This document shows, one piece after another, positions 53,479 through 62,942 of a stretch of 64,000 nucleotides of DNA. A program made the position numbers and the translations under genes. Location of the stretch: assembly GCA_022870745.1 (NCBI GenBank), contig CP085323.1, positions 5,146,001-5,210,000 of the forward strand, in the 5' to 3' direction. The DNA is from Silvibacterium acidisoli. Lineage in GTDB: Bacteria; Acidobacteriota; Terriglobia; Terriglobales; Acidobacteriaceae. Under the pieces are notes generated by a model, which saw only the letters and a list, made by a program, of their open reading frames with translations, was not told the origin of the DNA and did not search any database. Position 1 is the stretch's first letter, and the number at the start of each line of letters is the position of its first letter.

Positions 53479-55062
53479 ATGGCTTCAGAAAACGAATCTA
53501 TGGCTGTAGCGGGGACAGGAATGAAATTCGATGTGGGCTCAGTATCACGCCGTCAGTTTCTGCGCGGAGCCGCTGCGGGTACAGTGACCGCAGCCCTGGC
53601 TAGCAATTCGACGCAGGCGGAAACGAAAAAGACAGCGAGCAAGCCAAACATTCTCTGGATCATGTCTGACGAGCACAACTACGCCATCACCGGAGCCTAC
53701 GGCAACGAGCTGGTTCATACGCCGCACATGGATTCGCTCGCAGCCAGGGGTATCACCTTTGACACGCACTACTGCAACTCGCCGTTGTGCGTACCCTCTC
53801 GATCGTCGATTACGGCCGGAAAGTACTGCTCACGCGTCGATACCTGGGGACTCACCAGCGAACTGCCGGATGCCAACATCCCATCTTTGCCGCGCGTACT
53901 GAACGCTGCCGGCTATAAGAGTTATCTATGCGGCAAACAGCACTACGATTACACCCGGCGTTACGGCTTCATCGAGTGGGGCGGAAACTTCAATAACAAC
54001 TACAAGACCGGCAAAGGTCACCGTGACGCACCAACCCACCTCACTCAAGACCAGCTCTCAGACCGCTTTGAATCCTTCCATCCCGGCGATCATTCGAGCA
54101 TCATGAACCACGATCAGAAGGTCACCGCCGGCGCTCTCGACTTTTTTGCTCAGCATAAGGATGCAGCAGAGCCTTGGTTTCTGTTCGTCGGCTATCTTGC
54201 GCCCCACTTTCCACTGACCGTTCCACAGCAGTACTTCGACCGTTACAAGGACAAAGTGCCTATGCCGGAGATTCCGGCGGGCTACCTCGATTCGCTGAGC
54301 TTGAATTACAGAGTGCAACGCGCCGGCTTCCAGGAGCTTGGCGTTCCTGAATCCGTCGTAAAGCAAGGCCGCGAATGCTATTACGGACTGACGAACTGGG
54401 TTGACGATGAGATCGGCAAAGTCCTGGCTGCACTCGAAGCGCACCCGACTGTTGCCGAAAACACGATCGTCATCTACAGCAGCGATCACGGTGAAAACAT
54501 GGGCGAGCACGGCATGTGGTGGAAGAACAACATGTTCGAGACCGCCACTCGCGTTCCATTGATCATCAGCTTTCCCGGACGCTGGAAAGGCGGACAAAGG
54601 CGAAAGGGCGCCAGTTCGCACCTGGATCTCGTCCAGACGCTCGTTGAGCTCGGCGAGGGCGAGGCACCGAAAGACTGGAACGGAACCTCCATGGTGAGTT
54701 GGATGGACGACCCAAATCACAAGTGGAAAGATCTCGCGGTGAGCGAGTATTGGGCTCAGTTCACGGCAAGTGGCTACGGGATGGTGCGGCAGGGCGACTG
54801 GAAGTATGTCTACCACTGCGTGATCGATGCCGGCCATCCGGACGAGCATGAGCTCTATCATCTCGCGGATGATCCGAAGGAGCTGCACAACCTGGCTTCC
54901 AAACCAGAACACCGGCAGCGCATCGAGGCCATGCACAGAACGCTCGTCACGGAGCTGGGGCAGGACCCTAACCAGATCGAGCAGCGCAGCCGCGCCGGGC
55001 TCGCCGAGGGCTATCACCGTACCGATCCCAGACCGGATGCAAGGGCCGGCGAAGAAGGCTAG
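53479..55062 (+). CDS. Tat-exported formylglycine-type sulfatase
   Basis: This 527-residue sulfatase has a Tat signal (SRRQFLRGAAAG, preceded by a 22-residue leader), metal-binding NILWIMSDEHNY, the active-site motif LCVPSR (Cys104 to formylglycine), GKQHYDY, SSDHGENMGEHGMW and a C-terminal domain. It resembles choline-sulfatase-like S1 enzymes but the substrate is unknown. The ATG at 53479 has GGAG at nine bases. It precedes a TonB receptor gene by about 400 bases and may work with it, as the first sulfatase does with its receptor. Confidence 0.9.
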   Translation: MASENESMAVAGTGMKFDVGSVSRRQFLRGAAAGTVTAALASNSTQAETKKTASKPNILWIMSDEHNYAITGAYGNELVHTPHMDSLAARGITFDTHYCNSPLCVPSRSSITAGKYCSRVDTWGLTSELPDANIPSLPRVLNAAGYKSYLCGKQHYDYTRRYGFIEWGGNFNNNYKTGKGHRDAPTHLTQDQLSDRFESFHPGDHSSIMNHDQKVTAGALDFFAQHKDAAEPWFLFVGYLAPHFPLTVPQQYFDRYKDKVPMPEIPAGYLDSLSLNYRVQRAGFQELGVPESVVKQGRECYYGLTNWVDDEIGKVLAALEAHPTVAENTIVIYSSDHGENMGEHGMWWKNNMFETATRVPLIISFPGRWKGGQRRKGASSHLDLVQTLVELGEGEAPKDWNGTSMVSWMDDPNHKWKDLAVSEYWAQFTASGYGMVRQGDWKYVYHCVIDAGHPDEHELYHLADDPKELHNLASKPEHRQRIEAMHRTLVTELGQDPNQIEQRSRAGLAEGYHRTDPRPDARAGEEG

Positions 55063-55468
55063 AGCTGACGTCCAGGCGGCGTCAAAGATCACTTACAAAA
55101 ACCGTGGGGCACCCCACGGCCTACGTTTCCGGCTTGCATCCGCACAGCGGAGCATTGGCTGACGTATCGCTGCGCCCCGAAACGGCTTCATACGCAGCTC
55201 CCTTATAAAGGAAACTTTAGAAACCTCATCAAAGTTTTTAACTAAGGTTGACAAAGTATGTCACCAGCGCTTTAAATCAGTGCACGCATTGAGACTGACC
55301 CATGCAGCTCGACTGCGTCACGATTCTGTATACCGCGAGGCATGACACCGTCTCGCACATGCGCTCACCTGGCCGGTGACTCCACTCGCCAGCAGCTCGA
55401 CCCATGGTTCGATCAAACGATCTTTACTTTAAGACTCCACAGTTCGCTGTTTCTGGAGAGTAATTTTT
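55063..55468. other. Intergenic region with TonB receptor promoter
   Basis: This 406-bp gap has no coding sequence I can support. The right half is AT-richer and contains the promoter listed at 55248-55276. Confidence 0.55.
55248..55276 (+). promoter_or_regulatory. Sigma-70-like promoter of TonB receptor gene
   Basis: TTGACA (55248-55253), a 17-base spacer, then TTTAAA (55271-55276). The -35 box is perfect and the spacing ideal. The leader to the ATG would be about 185 bases. Confidence 0.6.
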
Positions 55469-58400
55469 ATGAGCAGGTTGAAATCTCTGTTGTCCATGGG
55501 TGCGCTTGCGCTGTCTTTCGCAGCCTGCACCGTCAGCCATTCCTATGCACAAAGCACGAACTCCGGCGACATTCGCGGCACGGTATCGGACACCTCCGGT
55601 GCACTCATCCCGGGCGCCAAGGTGTCGGTATTAAACGTTGATACCGGTGTTGCAAAAGATTACATCACCGATCAGGACGGGCTTTTCGATACCTCATCGA
55701 TCATCGCCGGACACTATAAACTCACCTTCACCAAGGATGGTTTCGGCGAGACGATTCGCGGCCCAATCACGCTGCAGGTGGGCACCACAACGGTCAACGC
55801 TTCCCTTACCGTAGGCTCGACGACCCAGCAGGTGGTGGTGAACACGGACGATGTTCCTCTGCTCAACACTGAAACCAGCGAGCAGTCGACGACCATGGAC
55901 TCGAAAGCCATGTCACAGCTGCCGAACGTTGGCACCGACTGGGAGTCGTTCTCCATCCTGCTGCCTGGCGCTCAGGGCAACACGCAGGGTACTTCCCTTT
56001 CGAATGGATGGCAGGGCAGCAACGATCCGCAGCAGTATGTATCGGCCAACGGCAGCCTGCCTTACAGCGCGATCCTTGCGGACGGCGCGGTGACGACGCT
56101 GCCTTCGAGCGGCAATGCCGATGTGTCGATCTTCGAAACAGTCTCCGAGCTCCAGGTCATCACGTCGAACTTCTCGGCGCAGTATGGCATCGGCGGCATC
56201 GTATTTAACCAGATCAGCAAGGGCGGCACGAACAGCTTCCATGGATCGGCCTACGAATACTTCCAGAACGATGCGTTGAACGCGGCCAACTATGGATTCG
56301 GCTCTGTAATCCCTGTGGTTCCGATCCGCTACAACAACTTCGGCGGATCGATCGGCGGCCCGCTGCTCAAGAAGAAGATGTTCTTCTTCTTTGACTTCGA
56401 CAAGACGAACAACAATACAACCTACAACGGCTTCATCACCGTACCGACGCAGGCCATGCGTAACGGTGACTTTACCGGACTGCCGACGCTCTACGATCCG
56501 ACGACGCAGACCGTCGTCAATGGTGTTCTGACCCGCCGTTCCTTCCAGGACGAGGGATACGGAAACAGGATTCCGGCGAACCTGCAGGATCCGGTCGCGA
56601 AGGCACTGCAGGCATACTATCCCCTGCCGAATGCCGGCACACCGAACCAGGCTACTCCGAACGCGAACTATTACTATTCCGGGCTGGTGAAGCTGCCGTA
56701 TACCAAGTACTTTGGCCGCCTCGACTATGACGTAACGTCGAACAACCGCCTGACGATCACCGACACGCAGCGCGATAACCCGACCTACAATGCCGGAATC
56801 GGCTCGGCTTTCTGCCCCATGGATTGCGTCGATGGCGATGTGGATAGCAATGCTGCACAGATCTCCGACGTATGGAACATCAGCCCGACGACGATCAACG
56901 AAGCGCGCATGGGCTTCACCTCGGAGCTGAACTACTACATTCCTGAGTCTCTGAACCAGGGCATCCCGGCGAAGCTCGGCTGGCAGTTCGCCAAAGCCGA
57001 TCTCTTCCCTACCCTCAACTTCAGCGGAATCTGCTGCTACAACCTGAACTCTGGCTTCCAGGTCTTCCAGAAGGAATTTGTCTACGACCCGTCCGATGTA
57101 GTCACGATGATCCGCGGCAAGCACATCATCCACTTCGGCGGCGAGTTCCTGATGTGGCAGGCCAACCAAGTGAACGGCAACAAGTACACGCCGGGCAACT
57201 TCAGCTTCAACGGAGCTTATACGCAATCCACCGTCGGTGACAGCGCCAGCGGCTACGATTATGCGGACTTCATGCTAGGCGATTCCCAATCATGGAGCGC
57301 CAGTGTGCAGCCCGAGTTTGGTGCGCGCATGAAGATGCCGCAGATGTTTGTTCAGGATGACATCAAGCTGCGGCCTAACCTTACTGTGAATCTTGGTGTT
57401 CGCTACCAGATCATGCACGGCTGGAACGAGGTCAAGAACAACATCGCGGCCTTCGATCCGAATGTCCTGAATCCAGCGACCGGCACGAATGGCGCCATCT
57501 GGTATGCGGCAACCGCAGCCAATGGCCGTCATGCATTGAATGCCGATGTGCTTGGCACGGTGCTTCCGCGTGTAGGCTTCAACTGGTCACCGAACCCGAG
57601 CACCACGGTTCGCGGCGGCTTCGGTGTGTACTCCTATGATTGGAGCACCAACACCTACGGCGCTGGTCTGGGCAATGCCTCGATCACCCAGGGCAGCTCC
57701 GCCGATCAGACCAACGGCATCACGCCAGTGGTTCAGCTTTCCGGTACCGGAGCGAACCTGCCTTACATCGGTCCGACAACCGACCCGGCAGCATTGAATG
57801 GACAGAGCGCAACCTACACGCAGTTCCACACACCGGTTCCAAAGATCTACCAGTGGAACTTTGCAGTGCAGCGTACGCTTGGCAACAACTACGTGGCGGA
57901 GCTCGCCTACGTAGCCAGCCACGGACTTAACCTCAGCTTCCCGGTCGACATCAACCAGGTGCCCGAAGGCCAGCTGAGCGCGAACGATACGCCGAACGGC
58001 CGCCCCTATCCCGCATTCCAGAGCATCAGCGGCAGCACCAACAACGCTATTTCCAACTACAACTCTCTGCAGGCCTCAATCACCAAGCGCCTTACCAACG
58101 GCCTGAGCTTTAACTTCAACTACGTCTGGTCGCACTTCCTCGACGATCAGGATTCTGCTGCCGAAGGCGGCATCGGCGGAACGCAGATCTACCAGAGCTC
58201 TTACAAGCCTTCGGCCAACTATGGCTCATCGAACTTTGACGCGCGGAACGCTCTCAAGGGCAACATCGTGTATCAGCTGCCTGTGGGCAAGGGCAAGATG
58301 TTCCTGAACAAGAGCAACTGGCTTGATGAAGCAGTGGGCGGATGGCAGGTTTCTTCCACCATGATCTTCAACTCGGGCAATCCGTACACGGTATACGTCG

Positions 58401-58810
58401 GCGGTCCGAACAACTCCTACTCACAGGCCGGCAACTGGTACCCCAATGTCGTCGGCAATACACGGCCTGAACATCGCACGATTGAGAACTGGTACAACGC
58501 TTCTGCATTCGCAGTGCCTGCTAACGGCACCTTCGGTGACATGCATCGCAACAGCCTTGTCGGTCCCGGACTTTCAGTCGTGAATCTCTCTGCTGGAAAA
58601 ACCTTCCGGATACGTGAGGGCATCGATCTCCAGATCCGCGCCGATAGCACCAATGCCTTCAACCACCCGAGCTTCGGGCCGCCAAACCAGTCGTTGACGC
58701 CCGGCCCCGTAGTGAATGGAGTAACCACCATCGAGAACACGGGAACGAACATCTCCCAGGTTACGGTCGGCGGCCGCACCATGCAGCTGAACGCGCACCT
58801 TTCCTTCTAA
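55469..58810 (+). CDS. Oar-like TonB-dependent receptor
   Basis: This 1113-residue outer-membrane receptor has a signal peptide (cleavage near SHSYAQ), a carboxypeptidase-regulatory-like domain at about 31-110 (GDIRGTVSDTSGALIPGAKV), a plug with FETVSELQVITSNFSAQYG, and a barrel ending in a terminal aromatic residue (MQLNAHLSF). GGAGAG lies upstream of the ATG. Its own promoter and a good terminator mark it as a single transcription unit. Substrate is unknown; the sulfatase gene upstream suggests a sulfated compound. Confidence 0.93.
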   Translation: MSRLKSLLSMGALALSFAACTVSHSYAQSTNSGDIRGTVSDTSGALIPGAKVSVLNVDTGVAKDYITDQDGLFDTSSIIAGHYKLTFTKDGFGETIRGPITLQVGTTTVNASLTVGSTTQQVVVNTDDVPLLNTETSEQSTTMDSKAMSQLPNVGTDWESFSILLPGAQGNTQGTSLSNGWQGSNDPQQYVSANGSLPYSAILADGAVTTLPSSGNADVSIFETVSELQVITSNFSAQYGIGGIVFNQISKGGTNSFHGSAYEYFQNDALNAANYGFGSVIPVVPIRYNNFGGSIGGPLLKKKMFFFFDFDKTNNNTTYNGFITVPTQAMRNGDFTGLPTLYDPTTQTVVNGVLTRRSFQDEGYGNRIPANLQDPVAKALQAYYPLPNAGTPNQATPNANYYYSGLVKLPYTKYFGRLDYDVTSNNRLTITDTQRDNPTYNAGIGSAFCPMDCVDGDVDSNAAQISDVWNISPTTINEARMGFTSELNYYIPESLNQGIPAKLGWQFAKADLFPTLNFSGICCYNLNSGFQVFQKEFVYDPSDVVTMIRGKHIIHFGGEFLMWQANQVNGNKYTPGNFSFNGAYTQSTVGDSASGYDYADFMLGDSQSWSASVQPEFGARMKMPQMFVQDDIKLRPNLTVNLGVRYQIMHGWNEVKNNIAAFDPNVLNPATGTNGAIWYAATAANGRHALNADVLGTVLPRVGFNWSPNPSTTVRGGFGVYSYDWSTNTYGAGLGNASITQGSSADQTNGITPVVQLSGTGANLPYIGPTTDPAALNGQSATYTQFHTPVPKIYQWNFAVQRTLGNNYVAELAYVASHGLNLSFPVDINQVPEGQLSANDTPNGRPYPAFQSISGSTNNAISNYNSLQASITKRLTNGLSFNFNYVWSHFLDDQDSAAEGGIGGTQIYQSSYKPSANYGSSNFDARNALKGNIVYQLPVGKGKMFLNKSNWLDEAVGGWQVSSTMIFNSGNPYTVYVGGPNNSYSQAGNWYPNVVGNTRPEHRTIENWYNASAFAVPANGTFGDMHRNSLVGPGLSVVNLSAGKTFRIREGIDLQIRADSTNAFNHPSFGPPNQSLTPGPVVNGVTTIENTGTNISQVTVGGRTMQLNAHLSF

Positions 58811-58818
58811 TTCCCAAC

Positions 58819-58856
58819 CCGGGAGGCCGAATCGACGCGGCTTCCCGGTCTTTTTC
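58819..58856 (+). terminator. Intrinsic terminator after TonB receptor gene
   Basis: An 11-bp stem with one G-T pair (58819-58829 with 58838-58848), an eight-base loop, then TCTTTTTC. It begins nine bases after the receptor stop. Confidence 0.85.
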
Positions 58857-58964
58857 ATTCCTGCCTGCGCCTCTCACCATCCTCGGCGACACCATTCATC
58901 ACAAAAACATTTTTTACGGAACTACGGCCATCCTGCCTCCGTAACTGCCGCCAGAGGAACGACG

Positions 58965-61523
58965 ATGCAGACACTGCGGCAGGATATTGCGTACGCCCTT
59001 CGGCAAATGAAGATGTCCCCGGTCTTCACCCTTGCAGCCATGCTTACGCTGGCCCTCGGTATCGGGGCTACGACGGCAATCTTTTCCCTGATCCACTCGG
59101 TGATGCTCAAGTCCCTGCCGGTGGTCGATCCATCAAGCCTTTATCGCATCGGCCAGGGCAACGATTGCTGCGTAAACAACGGTCCGCAGGATCCGTGGGG
59201 CATGTTCCCTTACGAGCTTTACAAGCGCTTCACCGAAGCCGCGCCGCAGTTTGAGCAGGTAGCGGCATTCCAGGCCGGCGGCGCTGGTTTCAGCGTGCGC
59301 CGCAGCGAGACCGATCACGTCGCCAAGCCGCTCAACAGCGAATTCGTATCCGGCAATTACTTCCAGACCTTCGGCATCAAAGCCTTCGCGGGACGCATCA
59401 TGATCCCCTCCGATGACCAGCCTTCGGCGACACCGGTCGCGATGATGAGCTATCGCGCATGGCAGAAGGAGTATGGTGGCGATCCGAGCGTAATCGGTTC
59501 ATCCTTCGTGCTGAATGGTCACCCTGTCACCATCATCGGCATCACGCCGCCGGGCTTCTATAGCGAGACCCTTCGCAGCGATCCGCCTGCGCTCTATGTT
59601 CCACTGCAACAGGAGCCATTGCTGCAAGGTCCTAGCTCGATCCTCAAGCAGACGAACTCCTGGCTGCGCATCATCGGACGCCTCAAACCGGGCGCAAGCA
59701 TACAAGGTCTGGACGGCAAGCTTACGGCGATCCTGCAGAACTGGTGGGTAACCGACTTCCCTGGGCAGGATCTGAAGGAATATCTGCCGCAGATCAAAGC
59801 CATGGCTCCCAAGCAGAAGTTAACCGTGATTCCAGCAGGCGGTGGAGTGGCTACCATGAAGGCCGATTATTCTGACAGCCTGCATATCCTGCTTGCCGTG
59901 TGTTGCCTCGTGCTGCTGATCGCCTGCGCGAACATCGCGAATCTCCTGATGGCTCGCGGAACCGCGCGCCGTCCTCAGACCTCGGTACGACTCGCTCTCG
60001 GTGCTTCGCGCAAGCGTCTCATCATGCAATCGCTTACGGAAAGCGTGGTGCTTGCGCTCTTCGGAGGGCTCGCCGGGCTGGTAGTCGCCTACGGCGGCGT
60101 GAAGCTTATCGTCGCGCTCGCCTTTCATAGTGCGCACTACGTTCCGATCGATTCGTCTCCATCGTTACCGATCCTCGCCTTCGGATTTGCACTCTCGCTT
60201 GTTACGGGACTGCTCTTCGGCACCGCCCCTGCGTGGATCACTTCGCATGCGAATCCCGCGGAAGCATTGCGCGGCGCGAACCGCAGCACACGCGACTCTT
60301 CCAGCCTTCCCCAGAAGATCCTGGTCATCATGCAGGCAACGCTGTCTATCGTGTTGCTCGCAGGCGCGGGTCTGCTCACGCGCAGCCTGCAGAAGATGCA
60401 GCACCAGGACTTCGGCTTCGAGACGGATCATCGCGTGAACATCTCGCTGGGCACGCCCTTTTCGGGCTATCCCTATGCAAAGCTCGATGCAACCTACCAG
60501 GCGCTTCAGGAGAGGCTTTCGCGCATTCCCGGCGTGGAGAGCGCGGCGCTTGCACAATACACACCGTTCACCGACAACTGGGGCGAGATGGTGATCCGCG
60601 AAGGCCATGGCGTACCGGACGTGAACACAGATCAGGGATCGTCCTGGGACCACGTCAGCGCGGGCTACCTGGAGCTGATGGGGCAGAAGATTCTTCGCGG
60701 GCGCAGCATCACCGAGCAGGACTCAGGAGCTACGCAGAAGGTTGCTGTCGTCGACGAGGCCTTTATCCGCAAGTTCTTCAAGCCGGGCGAAAACCCGATC
60801 GGCGCGCATTTCGGACTGGATAAACCGCAGTACAGCGGCACTTACGAGATTATCGGGGTCGTGCGGGAAGCCAATTACACCGACCCTGCCGGCAACTGGA
60901 GACGTCCGCTCTTCTTCGTGCCGCTGGCCCAGCACGTCAAGTACGACATCCCGATGATGCAGAACGTGGAGGATCGCACGCACCTGATTGAAGCAGCCGT
61001 GCTGAAGCTGCACGGCAATATTACCAATCTTGAACCGCAGGTGCGCCAGGCGCTGGCCGATGTGAATCCTGATCTCACCCTGATCGAAATTCGCACCATG
61101 GACCAGCAGGTTGCGAACCGTCTCGATCAGAGGCGTTCGGTCGCGCAGATGACCGGGCTCTTCGGAATCCTCGCCCTGATCCTTGCCGCTGTTGGACTCT
61201 ACGGCGTGACAGCCTACACGGTCGAGCGCCGTACCAGCGAAATCGGAGTTCGCATGGCGCTCGGCGCTAACCGTGTCAGCGTGATCGGCCTGGTTCTGCG
61301 CGGAGCTTTCGCGCAGATACTGCTAGGCCTGGCCATCGGCATCCCCATCTCGATTGGCTGCTCGCGGCTGATTGCGAACCAGCTCTACCAGGTCAAAGGA
61401 TGGGATCCGCTCGTGCTCACCATCTCTGTCCTTGCGCTCGCCATCTGTGCTCTGTTCGCCAGTGTCATTCCCGCGCAGCGCGCCGCTTCGATCGATCCGG
61501 TTAAGGCGCTACGCGCCGAGTAG
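58965..61523 (+). CDS. ADOP/MacB-like ABC transporter permease
   Basis: This 852-residue membrane protein has two MacB-periplasmic-core plus FtsX units. The first begins at LRQDIAYALRQMKMSPVFTLAAM, with a transmembrane helix at about 20-45. FtsX helices lie at about 305-425, where LLIACANIANLLMARG and RRPQTSVRLALGASRKRL are typical. The second unit ends with GVTAYTVERRTSEIGVRMALGAN and three C-terminal helices. This duplicated form is abundant in Acidobacteria. No ATP-binding subunit is encoded next to it, so it must borrow one or act without. AGAGGA precedes the ATG. Role unknown, perhaps export or envelope signalling. Confidence 0.9.
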   Translation: MQTLRQDIAYALRQMKMSPVFTLAAMLTLALGIGATTAIFSLIHSVMLKSLPVVDPSSLYRIGQGNDCCVNNGPQDPWGMFPYELYKRFTEAAPQFEQVAAFQAGGAGFSVRRSETDHVAKPLNSEFVSGNYFQTFGIKAFAGRIMIPSDDQPSATPVAMMSYRAWQKEYGGDPSVIGSSFVLNGHPVTIIGITPPGFYSETLRSDPPALYVPLQQEPLLQGPSSILKQTNSWLRIIGRLKPGASIQGLDGKLTAILQNWWVTDFPGQDLKEYLPQIKAMAPKQKLTVIPAGGGVATMKADYSDSLHILLAVCCLVLLIACANIANLLMARGTARRPQTSVRLALGASRKRLIMQSLTESVVLALFGGLAGLVVAYGGVKLIVALAFHSAHYVPIDSSPSLPILAFGFALSLVTGLLFGTAPAWITSHANPAEALRGANRSTRDSSSLPQKILVIMQATLSIVLLAGAGLLTRSLQKMQHQDFGFETDHRVNISLGTPFSGYPYAKLDATYQALQERLSRIPGVESAALAQYTPFTDNWGEMVIREGHGVPDVNTDQGSSWDHVSAGYLELMGQKILRGRSITEQDSGATQKVAVVDEAFIRKFFKPGENPIGAHFGLDKPQYSGTYEIIGVVREANYTDPAGNWRRPLFFVPLAQHVKYDIPMMQNVEDRTHLIEAAVLKLHGNITNLEPQVRQALADVNPDLTLIEIRTMDQQVANRLDQRRSVAQMTGLFGILALILAAVGLYGVTAYTVERRTSEIGVRMALGANRVSVIGLVLRGAFAQILLGLAIGIPISIGCSRLIANQLYQVKGWDPLVLTISVLALAICALFASVIPAQRAASIDPVKALRAE

Positions 61524-62367
61524 AGCCTCCAGCCTGCGCCACATTGGTAGATTCGGCGGCGGTATCGAGCAACTGCTTGGCCGCCGCGAGGCTGATGTCA
61601 TGAGGCACTGCGTGGAAATCCGAACGTGATTCGCGCTGATCGTGGGTCACGTTCTTGAGTAGCAGGATCTTCCCCTCTACGTGGACCTCCACCAGGTCCG
61701 TTTTCCAGTGCGTATCGCTCACCTGCTCGCGCCCAATCTCAAAAGTCCCGCCCTTTTCGACGTGACCGAGGATTCCGTAACCGAAGTCCACCCGTTCCGT
61801 CCCTGTTCCCTTCATATTGATCAGGCGCTTCTGGCGCTGGTTCACCGTCAGCGTGCCCGCGAGCGTATGCAGGATGCGGGCCTCGTACCCCTGGGGCACA
61901 AAGGATGGATTGGGCTTGAATGCGAGCTTGACAACATCGCCCTGTGGATTGCCCTGGTATTCGTAAAGAAATGCGTCCGGTAGCATCTCCATGATCTTGC
62001 GCATCCGTGCTTCGTCCTGCAGATGGCTCTTTTCTACGTTGTCCATGGCTCCCGGGCGTTTCACCAGGTCATCGATGCGTGCCTCTTCCCGGTCGCGCTC
62101 CGTGGGGCTCAGCGGAGTGCCGTGATCGGTCAGGACACGAAAGATCGGACCATTCGAGGTCTCGACCTGCTCACGAACGAGGTTCTGTGCGCCAGCGACG
62201 CGCGCGCTCCGGTACTCCCAAAAACTATCACTTCCGCGATCCTGCATTTCGTTGTAGACAACGTCACGAACAAGCTGCTGTACGGGTTGAATGGGCGTGG
62301 GTCCCTGGGCTTGTGCTGCGAACGCAAAGCCAATCAAAGCGGCGACGAAAGATGCGCGAGTAAGCAT
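61501..62367 (-). CDS. Exported protein of unknown function
   Basis: This 288-residue protein has a clear signal peptide (MLTRASFVAALIGFAFAAQAQ) and a mature part rich in charged residues. It begins with a VRDVVYNEMQDRGSDSFWEYR helix and has a later beta-rich part (GTLTVNQRQKRLINMKGTGT). I do not recognise the family. The frame is open upstream to 62916, but the signal peptide fixes the start at 62367. Its 3' end overlaps the convergent permease gene by 23 bp. Confidence 0.7.
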   Translation of the reverse strand: MLTRASFVAALIGFAFAAQAQGPTPIQPVQQLVRDVVYNEMQDRGSDSFWEYRSARVAGAQNLVREQVETSNGPIFRVLTDHGTPLSPTERDREEARIDDLVKRPGAMDNVEKSHLQDEARMRKIMEMLPDAFLYEYQGNPQGDVVKLAFKPNPSFVPQGYEARILHTLAGTLTVNQRQKRLINMKGTGTERVDFGYGILGHVEKGGTFEIGREQVSDTHWKTDLVEVHVEGKILLLKNVTHDQRESRSDFHAVPHDISLAAAKQLLDTAAESTNVAQAGGSTRRVAP

Positions 62368-62511
62368 GGTTCGGTTCACCTCAATGAGATGAGCATGGCA
62401 TCGTTCGCGTTCTGCATTGCAAAACAGAAGATGAAATGCAGTAAAAATTGTGCAAATTACCACACAAAGGTAATCCCCATGGACCGCCGCGCCGGTTGTT
62501 ACACTGGATGC

Positions 62512-62847
62512 ATGATCGATGAAGCAGCCTTCCGCAAACACTCCGACCACGCCGTAAACGCGCTCAAGAAGAGCCTGATCGATGCCGAGGAGTCCGGCGA
62601 ATTCGAGGTCGAGGAGCAGGGTGGCGTGCTGAACGTTGTCTTTGAGGAGCCGCCCGCGAAGTTTGTAATCACCCCCAATACCCCGGCGCGGCAAATCTGG
62701 ATCTCGGCGCTCTCGACCAGCTTCAAGCTCGACTGGTCCGATGCCGAGAACGATTTCTACTCCCCGAAAGATGCGCTGACCCTGAAGCCCCTGGTGGCAA
62801 AGCTCATCAACCAGCAGATTGGCGGCGGCTCGGTCACTCTCGACTAG
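62512..62847 (+). CDS. cyaY: Frataxin/CyaY-like iron donor protein
   Basis: This 111-residue cytoplasmic protein has the frataxin fold pattern: an acidic N-terminal helix (MIDEAAFRKHSDHAVNALKK, ESGEFEVEEQ), then strands GVLNVVFEE and FVITPNTPARQIWISALS and LDWSDAENDFYS, then a C-terminal helix. The QIW block is the family signature. Frataxins deliver or gate iron for Fe-S cluster assembly. The ATG at 62512 is chosen because the family starts just before this helix. No other Fe-S gene adjoins it. Confidence 0.85.
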   Translation: MIDEAAFRKHSDHAVNALKKSLIDAEESGEFEVEEQGGVLNVVFEEPPAKFVITPNTPARQIWISALSTSFKLDWSDAENDFYSPKDALTLKPLVAKLINQQIGGGSVTLD

Positions 62848-62942
62848 CCGCATTCCCCTCCAAATCGAATGCATTGAAACATCCGGCGGCGTCTTATCCG
62901 TCTTCCATACATCCAAGAGAAAGACTGTTCTCCGGAGAAACT

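Noticed and set aside
55913..57226. 437-codon minus-strand frame within the third TonB receptor
   Set aside because: Antisense shadow with Arg/Val-rich composition and no recognisable motif.
62368..62916. N-terminal extension of the exported unknown protein
   Set aside because: It would bury a clear signal peptide inside the protein and runs antisense to the CyaY gene.
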